The notes under the pieces are model-generated. The model was given only the letters and a program-made list of their open reading frames with translations. It did no database searches and was not told the origin of the DNA. A stretch of DNA of 63,200 bases from Nitrospirota bacterium. GTDB taxonomy: Bacteria > Nitrospirota > Leptospirillia > Leptospirillales > Leptospirillaceae. Where the stretch lies: contig JAMCWM010000033.1 of assembly GCA_023481175.1 (NCBI GenBank), positions 1 through 63,200 on the forward strand, in the 5' to 3' direction. Positions 53,806 through 62,503 of this stretch are shown piece after piece (within the stretch, counting starts at the first letter, position 1; each line of letters begins with the position of its first letter). The translations under genes were made by a program, and so were the position numbers.

Positions 53806-54537
53806 TCAGCGGCGGCCGGTGCGGTATTTTAGACAGGCGTCAAGAAAGGTATCCCTGAGGATCCGGCTGAAGTCGTCTCCCTCAGGCATCCGTTCAGGAT
53901 GCCACTGGACACCCGCGAAAAAGGGATGGTCCGGATCCCGGAATCCTTCCACGAGATTGTCCCCCGAAACGGCTTCGATCTCGAGTCTCTCCCCAAGCCG
54001 TTTGACCCCCTGATGATGAAAGCTGTTCACCAGGACCTGATTCTCCCTTATTTTCCCTTCCCTTTCCGCAAGTCTCCCCCAAAGTGGGCCAAGAGTCACC
54101 GGATGTTTCGATTCCTGGTGGGCAAGACCGCCGGGCCGTTCCGTGAGAAGATCCTGAACAAGGGTTCCTCCCCGTAAGACATTCATGGTCTGGAATCCGC
54201 CGCAGATCCCGAAGAGGGGCATTCCCTCCCGCTCCGAGAGGCGGAGAAGGGACAATTCGAAATTCACCCGCTCCTCCGGCATCCAGAGACCCGGAAGCCA
54301 GGTTTTTTCTTCTCCATAGAAGTGCGGGGGAATATCGGGGCCGGAACCGGACAGGACAATGCCGTCCAGAAAGGTCCAATCGTCAGTAAAATCCGAAGAG
54401 AGGAAGGGAAGGAGGACGACGCGTACGCCTTCCTCCCGAAAATAGGACACATACGAGGATTTCAGAAAATATCGGGGATCGCGACCGGGTTCCGCCGGGG
54501 CGTAATCGGTCGTGATCCCGATGAGGAGGGGATCCAT
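53806..54537 (-). CDS. Class I glutamine amidotransferase / gamma-glutamyl hydrolase (peptidase C26)
   Basis: A 243-residue PuuD-like protein. The nucleophile elbow is 'LFGICGGFQTMNV' with Cys in GICGG, and the His-Glu pair is in 'FAGVQWHPERMPEGD'. It opens MDPLLIGITTDY, as gamma-glutamyl-GABA hydrolases do. Those cleave gamma-glutamyl amides in putrescine breakdown; without neighbours from that pathway the substrate stays open. ATG 54537 lies inside a poor ribosome-site context. It is 14 bases downstream of rhlE on the same strand. Confidence 0.85.
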   Translation of the reverse strand: MDPLLIGITTDYAPAEPGRDPRYFLKSSYVSYFREEGVRVVLLPFLSSDFTDDWTFLDGIVLSGSGPDIPPHFYGEEKTWLPGLWMPEERVNFELSLLRLSEREGMPLFGICGGFQTMNVLRGGTLVQDLLTERPGGLAHQESKHPVTLGPLWGRLAEREGKIRENQVLVNSFHHQGVKRLGERLEIEAVSGDNLVEGFRDPDHPFFAGVQWHPERMPEGDDFSRILRDTFLDACLKYRTGRR

Positions 54538-54551
54538 CGCGAATGCGAGGC

Positions 54552-55940
54552 CTAGGCGTCCTGGTTCGACGCCGGGCGCGGATTCTGGCGGAATGACCGC
54601 GGTCCCGCGGAGCCAAACGGTCTCCGGGATCCAGTCGACGGTCGGTCTTTTTTCCAGTCCGGCCGCCCTTCGGCCGTAGAGTCGGAACGGTGTCCTGACC
54701 GGAGGCCAGGGCGCGAGTCTCCGGGCCGGTCGCTGGTCCGGAACGGCCGGTCGGACCTTTGTCCCGGGCGGGATCCCTGGCTCCGGAACGGCCGGTTGGC
54801 CGAAGAGGAGGGGGGAGGGGAGAGGGGAGAGAGGGGGACCGAGGCGCCGAGCAACCGCTCGATGTCCCGAAGGAGAGGCCTGTCGGCCGGATGGCAGAAG
54901 GAAATGGCCCGGCCCGAACGTCCCGCCCTCCCGGTTCTTCCGATCCGGTGGACATAATCTTCGGGGGACTGGGGAAGGTCGTAGTTGACCACACAGGTCA
55001 CGGTGTCGATGTCGAGCCCCCGGGCGGCGACATCCGTGGCTACAAGGATCCGGGTCTGGCCGGCCCGGAAGCGGGAGAGAACACGGTTTCTCTGGGACTG
55101 GCTCTTGTCCCCGTGAAGGGAATCGCTGGGGAAGCCTTCGTTTGCCAGGGCCTCCGATAGGTCCTCCGCTCCACGCTTCGTCCGGGTGAAGATCAGTGTC
55201 TGCCCTTCGGTGGTCTGGGGTTCGGTGAGGATGGTTTTGAGAAGCCCCCATTTCTGGGATCCGTGGCCGATGGAGACGATCTCCTGGTCGATGGAGACGG
55301 GAGGGGCCCCCGATGACTCGAGGCGGATGAGAACAGGATCTTTCTGGTAGGTTTTTGTCAGGTTCTGGATGCGGGCCGGCAAGGTGGCGGTGAAGAGAAG
55401 GGTTTGCCGGTCGGCGGGAAGGGCTTTCAGAATGGTTTCGACATCGGGAAGAAAGCCCATGTCAAGCATGCGGTCGGCCTCGTCGAGGACGATGGTGTGA
55501 ACATGGGAGAGGGAGATCGTGCCCCGCTGCATATGGTCGATCAGGCGGCCGGGGGTGGCGATGGCCAGATCCCACGGGCGTCTCAGATTGTCCATCTGGC
55601 GGCGCATGTCCGTTCCTCCGACCAGAAGAACCGTCCGGCTCCGGAGGTACTTGCCGTATTCCCGGGCCGAGCGTTCGATCTGTCCAGCCAGTTCGCGGGT
55701 GGGGGAAAGGACGAGAATCTGGTGGCGAACCCAGGTTCCCTGGGCACGCTTGTTCCTGTGCAGGGAGGGAAGGAGGAATCCGCCCGTTTTCCCGGAGCCT
55801 GTCTGGGCCACCCCCAGGACGTCCCGTCCTTCGATGATCGGGGGGATGGTCTGTCTCTGGATCGGGGTGGGGGAGTCGTGTTTGAGGTCGGAAAGTGCGC
55901 GCAGAAGGTCCGGGTTGAGGCCAAGGGACTCAAATGACAT
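54552..55940 (-). CDS. rhlE: RhlE-type DEAD-box RNA helicase
   Basis: A 462-residue ATP-dependent RNA helicase. Its motifs are Q 'SPTPIQRQTIPPIIEG', I 'GVAQTGSGKTGGFLLP', Ia 'SPTRELAGQ', Ib 'ATPGRLIDH', II 'VLDEADRMLDMGF', III 'FTATLPA', V 'VATDVAARGLDI' and VI 'HRIGRTGRAG'. The C-terminal 90 residues are Arg/Pro/Ser/Gly-rich, as in RhlE proteins. It would act in rRNA maturation and mRNA decay. ATG 55940 follows AGGAG. Confidence 0.94.
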   Translation of the reverse strand: MSFESLGLNPDLLRALSDLKHDSPTPIQRQTIPPIIEGRDVLGVAQTGSGKTGGFLLPSLHRNKRAQGTWVRHQILVLSPTRELAGQIERSAREYGKYLRSRTVLLVGGTDMRRQMDNLRRPWDLAIATPGRLIDHMQRGTISLSHVHTIVLDEADRMLDMGFLPDVETILKALPADRQTLLFTATLPARIQNLTKTYQKDPVLIRLESSGAPPVSIDQEIVSIGHGSQKWGLLKTILTEPQTTEGQTLIFTRTKRGAEDLSEALANEGFPSDSLHGDKSQSQRNRVLSRFRAGQTRILVATDVAARGLDIDTVTCVVNYDLPQSPEDYVHRIGRTGRAGRSGRAISFCHPADRPLLRDIERLLGASVPLSPLSPPPSSSANRPFRSQGSRPGQRSDRPFRTSDRPGDSRPGLRSGHRSDSTAEGRPDWKKDRPSTGSRRPFGSAGPRSFRQNPRPASNQDA

Positions 55941-56434
55941 TGTTGCTCCTAGCAGATAAGCCTAACATGATTGGTGGCGGCGGGAATCGACACGGGGAAA
56001 GAGAAGGTCCGCGTTAGACCCTTTGGCACCGCGGCGCGTCCGTTCCGCAAGAAGTTGCGGGGGTCGGAAATCGGACGCCGAAGGAACCTGTTTGTTTCAA
56101 CAGAGTGCCGGGAGGGTGTCAGAGACTTGATCAAGCGGTCGGACGAGAGTCCATCTGGCAGGGTCAATTCCTTGGGTTCCGGCGAATTCGGCGCATACTT
56201 GCGACGCGATACACAGTCCATGATGCCCGACGTATATCGACTGTTGATTATCGGCCTCCCTGTCAGAAGAGTCAAGAGGAGGCCGGTATTTTCATGTCTT
56301 TCCGGTAAAAATTCCTTCATTTGCAAAGGGATGGCGCTGGAGAAAGAGAAGCCGGAACAAAGGGAAAGGGCGGAAGGTCCGGAAGCTCCGACCGGCCAGG
56401 GTCAGGAAAGGGGGGCCGATCGGCCCCCCCATGG
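55941..56434. other. Gene-free 0.5 kb with hairpins, possible RNA gene
   Basis: No protein-like frame is seen in 494 bases between two minus-strand genes. It holds a perfect 8-base-pair inverted repeat (CGGCCTCC 56252-56259 with GGAGGCCG 56278-56285) and, at 55972-55997, a minus-strand sequence ending GATTCCCGCCGCCACCA that imitates a tRNA 3' end but does not fold as a tRNA. It may hold the rhlE promoter and a leader or small RNA. Confidence 0.4.
56411..56428 (-). terminator. GC-rich palindrome after the Spy-like gene
   Basis: GGGGGCCGATCGGCCCCC, six bases after the stop at 56435, with only TTT after it on the minus strand. It is a moderate terminator or a convergence stem. Confidence 0.5.
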
Positions 56435-56929
56435 TTATTTGAGTGTCGACAGTCGGGACTGCTGGGCTTTCGTGAGAACCTTCGCCGCGCTCAAATGACC
56501 TGCCAGATGGTCGGCCGTAGCCTGGGCCATGAGCGAGGCGATCGCGTGCAGGTCCTTGTGAATTCTGGAGGGAGAGGGGTGGGCGGTGCCGGCCATCTTC
56601 AGGTAGGCCGCGCGCATGGATTCTATCTTCTTCATCTGCGCGAGGGAGCGATCGAGCATCCGCCGGCGGATCACCTTCAGGCGTTTCACCTGTTTGTCGG
56701 TCAGTGAAAGATCCTTGGCATGGGAGAGGATGAAGGTGACTCCGGGATGGTTCTTGAAGACTTGGGGAAGAAGGAAGTCCGCCCCGGCCTTCTTTCGGAA
56801 CTCGTCAAATTTTTTGGCCGTTTTGGCGCTGGTCAGGGGAGGGAGGTTGTCGGCCCGGGAGGGGGCGGGAGAGGAGAGAAAAAGAACCGCGGCCATCAGG
56901 GACAAGGCGAGAGAGGTTTTCTTGATCAT
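56435..56929 (-). CDS. Periplasmic Spy/CpxP-like (LTxxQ) protein
   Basis: A 164-residue secreted, helical protein. The signal peptide is MIKKTSLALSLMAAVLFLSS with cleavage after 'PAPSRA'. The mature part holds two LTxxQ-like motifs, 'LSLTDKQVKRLKVIRRRM' and 'VLTKAQQSRLSTL', the mark of Spy/CpxP chaperones and metal-binding CnrX relatives. Such proteins protect the periplasm against denaturing stress or heavy metals, which would be fitting for an acidic, metal-rich habitat. ATG 56929 follows AAAGGAG. A cytochrome gene lies upstream on the same strand, separated by a terminator. Confidence 0.75.
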   Translation of the reverse strand: MIKKTSLALSLMAAVLFLSSPAPSRADNLPPLTSAKTAKKFDEFRKKAGADFLLPQVFKNHPGVTFILSHAKDLSLTDKQVKRLKVIRRRMLDRSLAQMKKIESMRAAYLKMAGTAHPSPSRIHKDLHAIASLMAQATADHLAGHLSAAKVLTKAQQSRLSTLK

Positions 56930-56963
56930 GCAAGCTCCTTTTTGAATGGGGGGTATGGCCTAT

Positions 56964-56991
56964 AAAAAAGCCAGAACTCTACGGCTCTGGC
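56964..56991 (-). terminator. Rho-independent terminator after the monohaem cytochrome gene
   Basis: Reading the minus strand, GCCAGAGCCG/TAGAGTTCTGGC then TTTTTT, 38 bases after the stop at 57029. Confidence 0.75.
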
Positions 56992-57028
56992 CTTCCTTAG
57001 GCAGGGAGTTTGAAGGGAAAAAGGACTC

Positions 57029-57358
57029 TTACTTTGTTGCCAGGATCCAGTCCGCCACTTCCTTGGCCTGATCCATGGACATTCCGGGATGGGGCGGCAT
57101 CATTACGCCTCCCGTGACATTGTCCCAATGGCCGTTCCCGCCAGAAATGATCTTTTTTGCCAGCATCTCCTCGGCGCCCTTCTGTCCGCGGTACCGGTCG
57201 GCCACCATTTTGAAGGAAGGACCGACCATCTTCTGGTCCACGGAATGGCAGGCAAAACAGCCCTGTTCGTTGATCAAGGACTTCACATCGGCGGCTCCGG
57301 CGGGAGAGGAAAGAGCGAGAAGAGTCACCACGGCAAGCGATATCTTGAGGGTTTTCAT
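57029..57358 (-). CDS. Monohaem class I cytochrome c (c551/c5 type)
   Basis: A 109-residue periplasmic cytochrome: signal peptide MKTLKISLAVVTLLALSSPA with cleavage 'AGA-AD', haem site CFACH near residue 34, and a distal Met in 'GGVMMPPHPGMS'. 'MVGPSFKMVADRYRG' is the c551/c5-family sequence after the haem site. It would shuttle electrons to a terminal oxidase. ATG 57358 follows AAGGAG. It is transcribed alone from a strong promoter. Confidence 0.92.
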   Translation of the reverse strand: MKTLKISLAVVTLLALSSPAGAADVKSLINEQGCFACHSVDQKMVGPSFKMVADRYRGQKGAEEMLAKKIISGGNGHWDNVTGGVMMPPHPGMSMDQAKEVADWILATK

Positions 57359-57443
57359 AAGAAACTCCTTCCAGAAAAGGTTCCGGAATGACGTCAAATG
57401 GCCAAGACCGGCAGGAGACGCCCCTCCTTCCAATCCTGGTTCA

Positions 57444-57471
57444 ATTATAGCCCTTCCGAATGAAAAGGCAA
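57444..57471 (-). promoter_or_regulatory. Sigma70-type promoter for the monohaem cytochrome
   Basis: On the minus strand TTGCCT (57471-57466), a 16-base spacer and consensus TATAAT (57449-57444), about 86 bases before the ATG. Confidence 0.65.
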
Positions 57472-57527
57472 TTCCGGATCCGTATTTGGAGGAGCCTTTC
57501 AGGGGGAGCCCCCCGCCGGTCCGAGGT

Positions 57528-60500
57528 TCAGTTTCGGGGAGAACCCTGAAGTTCCCGGAGAGCCTCCTTGGCCGGGACGACCCGCTGGTTCGCAGCCTTT
57601 CTGAACCACTGGAGGGCCTGGACGTGATCCTTGGGAACGCCCCGGCCGTTTCTGTAAAGCACGCCGAGAATGTACTGGGCTTGGGGATGGCCCGTTTCCG
57701 CCGCCATCGTCAGCCAGAGGGCCGCTTCCGAGGGATCCTGGGGAATGCCCTGTCCCTCGAGGGCCATCATTCCAAGGCTGTACTGGGCTTCGGCATCATC
57801 CTGCTCTGCGGCCTTCCGGAGCCAGAGGGCGGCTTCCTGGGGATTGTGTCCGGTTCCTCGTCCGCTTCGAAGCATTATTCCAAGCCGGCACTGGGCCTCG
57901 GCAAGCCCTTGCTCTCCGGCCCGGCGGATCCAGGTGATTCCTTCCGCCTCGTTTCGGGGAACGCCCCGTCCCTCAAGATAGAGCATGCCCAGGCGAAGCT
58001 GGGCTTCGGAGGAGCCGGAGATCGCGGCCCTCTCGCTCCAACGGAATCCTTCTTCCGTCTCCCCTTCCCCGGAACGGCCGTCTGAAAGAAGAGCTCCCAG
58101 ATGGGCCTGGGCCTCGACAAGACCCTTCTCGGCGGCCATCCGGATCAGAGGGATGGCCGACCTCGGGTCGGGGTCGACGGGGCCTCCGGTCTCGAGAAGC
58201 CTTCCAAGTCGGAAGGCTGCGCCGGGATGCCCCCCCTCCACAGCTGCCCGAAGCCAGCGGATTCCCGATGCCGGATCGGAGGTCGGTCCGCCTCCGTCGA
58301 GAAGAAGGAGTCCAAGGCGATACCGGGCCTCGAGGTGATCCTGTTCGGCGGCCATTCTGAGCCATGAAAGGGCGTTTTCTTCTCCCGGCGCGAGGGAGGG
58401 ATCGGCCTGGTAGAGCATTCCCAGCCTGAACCGGGCCTCCGGAAATCCGTTTTCCGCCGCCCTCCGCATCCATTCGTGACCGAGGGCGAGATCGGAGACG
58501 ACTCCCTTTCCCTCAAGGTAGATCTGGCCCAGAAGAAACTGGGCCTCCGGAATTCCTGACTCGGCGGCGCGCGAAAGCCAGACTAGCCCCTGATCCCGGG
58601 TCTCCGGTTCGTCGAGAAGGAGGCGGGCTATGAGGAACTGGGCCAGGGGGTGGCCGTCTTCCGCAGCTTTCCGGAGCCAGTCCCGGCCTTCCTGTCGCTC
58701 CTCAGGATCGTCCCGCTCCACAAGTCTTCGCCCCGCCTCGAACTGGGCCTCGAGATATCCTTCCTGTGCGGCCCTGCGGACCCACTGCATGGCCTCCTCG
58801 TCCCATTCGCCGGGTCGGCCGGACCAACGGACCATGGCGGCCCGGTACTGTGCCTCGGTCAGCCCGGCTTCCGCCGCCTTTTCGATCCAGAAAATTCCTT
58901 CGTTCCGTGATGAGACGGTTTCCTTGTCCTGAAGAAGGATTTTTCCAAGCTCCAGTTGGGCCAGCGCAAGTCCGGCCTCGGCCGCGCTCCGGAGCCACTC
59001 GAGAATCTGGGGTCGCTCCGCCTGGATTTCTCCTCTCAGCGCCAGCGTCGAGAGGGCCTCCAGTGCTTCAGGGAGAGTCCCTTCGGCGGATTTTATGATC
59101 CAGGCCAGTCCATTTTCACGGTCACCGTCTTCAAGAAGAAGTCGTCCCAGGGCCAGTTCGGCGCGGGGATCACCTCTGCGGGCCGCGATCCCGAACCATT
59201 CCTTCGCCTCTTCCCGGCGGTGGCTTTCGAGCTCCCAAGTGGCAAGGAGGTATTGCGCTTCAGGAAGATCTTTTCTCGCGGCGCGTTCGAGGGTGGTCCG
59301 GGCCATCTCCGGGTCGCGAGGTAGCCCCCCCCGCCCCTCCCGGTGGAAAAAGGCGAGCGCCAGATGGGCCTCCGGGAGATCCTTCCGGGCGGCCTGGTCC
59401 AGCCAGCGCAGCGCCTCCTCGTCATCGGGCGGATGGCCTTCCCGCCCTTTGATCGAAATGAGGGCCATCTGGAGCATGGCCTGGGGGACACCCCCCAAGG
59501 CTGCCTTCCGGTACCAGAAGGCCAGCTCCTCCTCGATTCCCGGAGGATTGTCGGGGTTTTTTTCAAGGAGCCTTGCGAGACGGAACTGGGCCAGGGGGAG
59601 ATCGGCCAGGGCCGCTTTCCGGAGAAGGATGACGGCGGCCTGGGGGTCGGGCTCCCGGGTCTTTCGTCCTTCCTCGAGACGGATTCCCCATTCCAGCCAG
59701 GCCTCCGGGAGATCTTTTTCCGCGGCCCGGCGGATCCACGCTTCGGAGGCTTCCTCGTCCTTCTCTAGCCCGCCCCGCCCCTTTTCGAGAAAGAGTCCGA
59801 ATCGCAGCATGGCCCCGGGGAGCTCCTGGCCGGCCGCAATCCGGTAGAGTTCGGCGGCCCGGACTTCGTCCGGCGGGCCTGCGAGGCCTTCCTCCTCGAA
59901 GCGTCCGAGCTGGAAGGCGGCTTCCGGATGTCCCTGGGCCGCCGCGGCCGAAAAGAGCCGACAGGCCGCCTCGGGATCGGAGGGGAGGTCCCGGCCCTCC
60001 AGGTAGAGAAGTCCCAGCCGGTACTGGGCCTCGCGATCTCCGGCTTCCGCCGCCCGGGAAAACCATTTGACGGCCTCGGACATGTTCCGGGGGACATGGA
60101 GACCTTCCTGGTAGATCTCTCCCAAAGTGGCAAGAGTTTCTGTCAGGCCCTGCTCCCCTGCCCGTTCGAGCCACGGGATCGCTTTCGCGGGCTCGCTGTG
60201 TCCGGTGAGAAGACCCTTCTGGTAAAAAAGTCCCAACTGGTATTCCGCTTCGGCCAGTCCCTGCGAGGCAGCCTTTGTAAACCAGGTGAAGGCGAGGGAA
60301 CTGTTCTGGGGAATCCCCCGCCCTTCAAGGTGGAGGGTGCCTATGACATATTGGGCTTCGGAGTCTCCGGAGAGAGCCGCCTTGCGGAGCCATTCGATGG
60401 CCTGTTCTTCCTGCCGGGGAATCCCCTTCCCTTCGAGAAGAAGGGCCCCCAGGAGCGCCTGGGCGCGGCTGTGATTCTTTTCGGCCGCCTCCTGGAACCA

Positions 60501-61244
60501 GAGGGCGGCCTGGGGGATGTTTTGAGGAACGAGGCGCCCTTCATAGTACAAAAGACCGATATTGAACTGGGCGGCGGGATCTTCCGATTCCGCCGCCCGC
60601 ATCAGCCAGTCTCGCCCCTCCTCGGGATTCGAGAAGGGCGCTCCCTCTTGCATGAGAAGAAGGCCCAGGTGGGACTGGGCGCGGCTGTCTCCCTTTTCCG
60701 CCGCCTTCCGGAACCAGAGGAGCGCTCTTTCGGGGTCCCTGGGGAGGCTTCGTCCATGGAGGAAGGCCAGTCCCAGGTTGAACTGGGCGGCGATATCTCC
60801 CGCATGGGCGGCTTCCTCGATCCACTCGACGGGATCGATGTCCTCGTCCGGGAGGATCCGGGCCTCCAGATAGAGAGTCCCATAAAGACTCTTGGCCTCG
60901 ATCATTCCCTGTCGGGCGGCCTGCTTGATGTAGGCGGATCCTCTCGAAAGAGACTGGGGTATTCTCCGTCCTTCGAAAAGCATGAGCCCGAGGTTGAACT
61001 GGGCGGCTGCCAGGCCCTGTTCGGCCGCCCGCTCGAACCAGAGGGCGGCCTGGGAGAGGTCCTGGGGAACCCCTTTCCCCTTGAGATGGAGGAGCCCCAG
61101 GTTGAACTGAGCACGGGCGTTCCCCTGCAGGGCGGCCTTCCTTATCAGCTGGGCGGCGGGAACGGGGTCGAGCCCTCTCAGTGTGGGGGGCGCTCCGGAT
61201 TCATAAGCTTTCAGATTGAAAAGAAGGCCGATTTTTTGCCACAT
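57528..61244 (-). CDS. Giant Sel1-repeat protein
   Basis: A 1238-residue protein consisting almost wholly of about 33 tandem Sel1-like repeats (36 residues each, consensus 'A...a..WlrkAAe.G...AQ..LGllyleGrGvp.d'). Repeats start within the first 40 residues and continue to 'RVVPAKEALRELQGSPRN'. No signal peptide or transmembrane segment is visible and no enzyme domain remains, so it should be a long curved solenoid scaffold. Sel1 proteins bind partners in signalling, secretion or stress. The ribosome site before ATG 61244 is weak. The third quarter uses more divergent units ('LLATWELESHRREEAKEWF'). It is monocistronic by layout. Confidence 0.9.
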   Translation of the reverse strand: MWQKIGLLFNLKAYESGAPPTLRGLDPVPAAQLIRKAALQGNARAQFNLGLLHLKGKGVPQDLSQAALWFERAAEQGLAAAQFNLGLMLFEGRRIPQSLSRGSAYIKQAARQGMIEAKSLYGTLYLEARILPDEDIDPVEWIEEAAHAGDIAAQFNLGLAFLHGRSLPRDPERALLWFRKAAEKGDSRAQSHLGLLLMQEGAPFSNPEEGRDWLMRAAESEDPAAQFNIGLLYYEGRLVPQNIPQAALWFQEAAEKNHSRAQALLGALLLEGKGIPRQEEQAIEWLRKAALSGDSEAQYVIGTLHLEGRGIPQNSSLAFTWFTKAASQGLAEAEYQLGLFYQKGLLTGHSEPAKAIPWLERAGEQGLTETLATLGEIYQEGLHVPRNMSEAVKWFSRAAEAGDREAQYRLGLLYLEGRDLPSDPEAACRLFSAAAAQGHPEAAFQLGRFEEEGLAGPPDEVRAAELYRIAAGQELPGAMLRFGLFLEKGRGGLEKDEEASEAWIRRAAEKDLPEAWLEWGIRLEEGRKTREPDPQAAVILLRKAALADLPLAQFRLARLLEKNPDNPPGIEEELAFWYRKAALGGVPQAMLQMALISIKGREGHPPDDEEALRWLDQAARKDLPEAHLALAFFHREGRGGLPRDPEMARTTLERAARKDLPEAQYLLATWELESHRREEAKEWFGIAARRGDPRAELALGRLLLEDGDRENGLAWIIKSAEGTLPEALEALSTLALRGEIQAERPQILEWLRSAAEAGLALAQLELGKILLQDKETVSSRNEGIFWIEKAAEAGLTEAQYRAAMVRWSGRPGEWDEEAMQWVRRAAQEGYLEAQFEAGRRLVERDDPEERQEGRDWLRKAAEDGHPLAQFLIARLLLDEPETRDQGLVWLSRAAESGIPEAQFLLGQIYLEGKGVVSDLALGHEWMRRAAENGFPEARFRLGMLYQADPSLAPGEENALSWLRMAAEQDHLEARYRLGLLLLDGGGPTSDPASGIRWLRAAVEGGHPGAAFRLGRLLETGGPVDPDPRSAIPLIRMAAEKGLVEAQAHLGALLSDGRSGEGETEEGFRWSERAAISGSSEAQLRLGMLYLEGRGVPRNEAEGITWIRRAGEQGLAEAQCRLGIMLRSGRGTGHNPQEAALWLRKAAEQDDAEAQYSLGMMALEGQGIPQDPSEAALWLTMAAETGHPQAQYILGVLYRNGRGVPKDHVQALQWFRKAANQRVVPAKEALRELQGSPRN

Positions 61245-61853
61245 GCCAGGGTCACCGTCCGGAAATGAGGATAAAATCCCGCTGCCACAGAAAGCCCAAG
61301 GTCCCCGTCCGAACCTGGGATCGACGACCGGGAAGCCACAGGGCCCCGCTCCCGATTTGGAGAGGAGCGATCTTTTTCTCGCAAGAAATTTGCCAGTTGC
61401 ATTTTTCGTCGCCGTGGAGAAGGGAGCCAGGGAGTGCGGGGGACGATTTTTCTTTCAGGCATTTTCTGCGTCTCGAACGATTTCCGGTGATAATCGGGGA
61501 AAAGGTAGGAGATCATGGTTTTTTTATAAAAAATGGACGTTTCAGGAAAAGTTTTGCCATGACAAGATCCGGAAGATTCTGATCAGTCTTTTTTGAAAGG
61601 GTCTCGATGCGATGGGGCCGGATTAAACCCTGGGCGAAAGAAAAGGTTTATGAAGCGGAGGGATTCCTGCTTTTGTGTCAGTCTTTTTGACATTTCGCGG
61701 GAGTTGGTCAAAAAGATTGACAGACCGGTGAGGACTTCCATGGGGGAAGTTCTGTTTGTTTCGCGAATTTTCTTGCAATCCAGCGGGCGACCTCACCCAT
61801 GGAGATCGCCCCCGGTGACTCGGAAAAGACTTCGAGAAGGCTTGCCCCGATGG
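61245..61853. other. Non-coding stretch with a long inverted repeat
   Basis: About 600 bases upstream of the Sel1 gene. No plausible complete gene is seen. A minus-strand frame around 61700-61830 reads 'IRVTIGASLLEVFSESPGAI' and 'SMGEVARWIARKFAKQ', protein-like but unassigned. TGTCAGTCTTTTTGAC (61676-61691) and GTCAAAAAGATTGACA (61707-61722) form an inverted repeat with 15 of 16 matches. Confidence 0.55.
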
Positions 61854-62198
61854 TTACTCGTATCCCCGGATCTGCGAGTCACCGATGCCCAGAGTCTGTG
61901 TTGCCCGCCACCCGCCATAGCGACCGATCAGAAAGACAGAAAGGGAGATCAGTGCGACCAGCGTCCATCGCCGGTCGGGAAAGACGGCCCGGAGGACAAG
62001 CGCGATCAGGAATATCGATCCCCCCAGCCAGATCCGGGTGGGCCAGTCATGCGCCGGGATCGTCATCAGAAAGAGGAGCGGGAGAATGCCGGTCAGGAGA
62101 AGGGCGACATGGACAGGAAACAGAACTCCCGGACTTTTTCGTGCCAAGGTGTCGCCTTCGTTCATGGAGGGGGCAGGGGCTGCGCCATGCGTGTCCAC
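61854..62198 (-). pseudogene. bcsA: 5' fragment of cellulose synthase catalytic subunit
   Basis: A 114-residue frame from GTG 62198, which has GGAGG eight bases upstream, so the start is intact. It encodes the N-terminal membrane region typical of BcsA: 'VHVALLLTGILPLLFLM', 'IWLGGSIFLIALVLRAVFP' and then 'LISLSVFLIGRYGGWRATQT' (BcsA: '...lslRYlwWRltsTL'). Translation stops after 'LGIGDSQIRGYE', long before the glycosyltransferase domain, whose motifs (DxD, QxxRW) are absent from the window. It could be expressed only as a useless membrane peptide. Confidence 0.6.
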
Positions 62199-62503
62199 CG
62201 ATTTTCCTCCAGGCCTGCCCCCATGAATGCGTTGCGAACAAGCGGCGCCGTCGGGAGTCCCGGTGCGAATCGGGAACCGGCGTCAAGAAGTCAAACGACC
62301 TCCCTCTCCGGTCCATACGCCCGACGGATTGTGATGCTGCTCGAAATAATAGGCAATATGATCTAGCAATTTTCATGCTGCAGGACGGGTGAATGGAACT
62401 TGTCCTGTATCCCGGATTTTTGTGAAAAGTGAAATTCGGACCTGTAAAAATGGCTGACACAGGATTTCCTTCCTGTCAGAAGGTTTGACAGGAGGGGGCA
62501 AGT
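62199..62503. other. Non-coding gap with palindromes between bcs relics
   Basis: No gene seen. It contains a perfect inverted repeat, CCTGTCA (62472-62478), seven-base loop, TGACAGG (62486-62492), and a second imperfect TGACA/TGTCA pair starting near 62453. Confidence 0.5.

Noticed and set aside
55972..55997. tRNA or tmRNA 3' end on the minus strand (ends GATTCCCGCCGCCACCA)
   Set aside because: The T-stem does not pair, the acceptor strand is three bases short and no complementary 5' acceptor or tmRNA tag frame is seen upstream, so it is only a resemblance.
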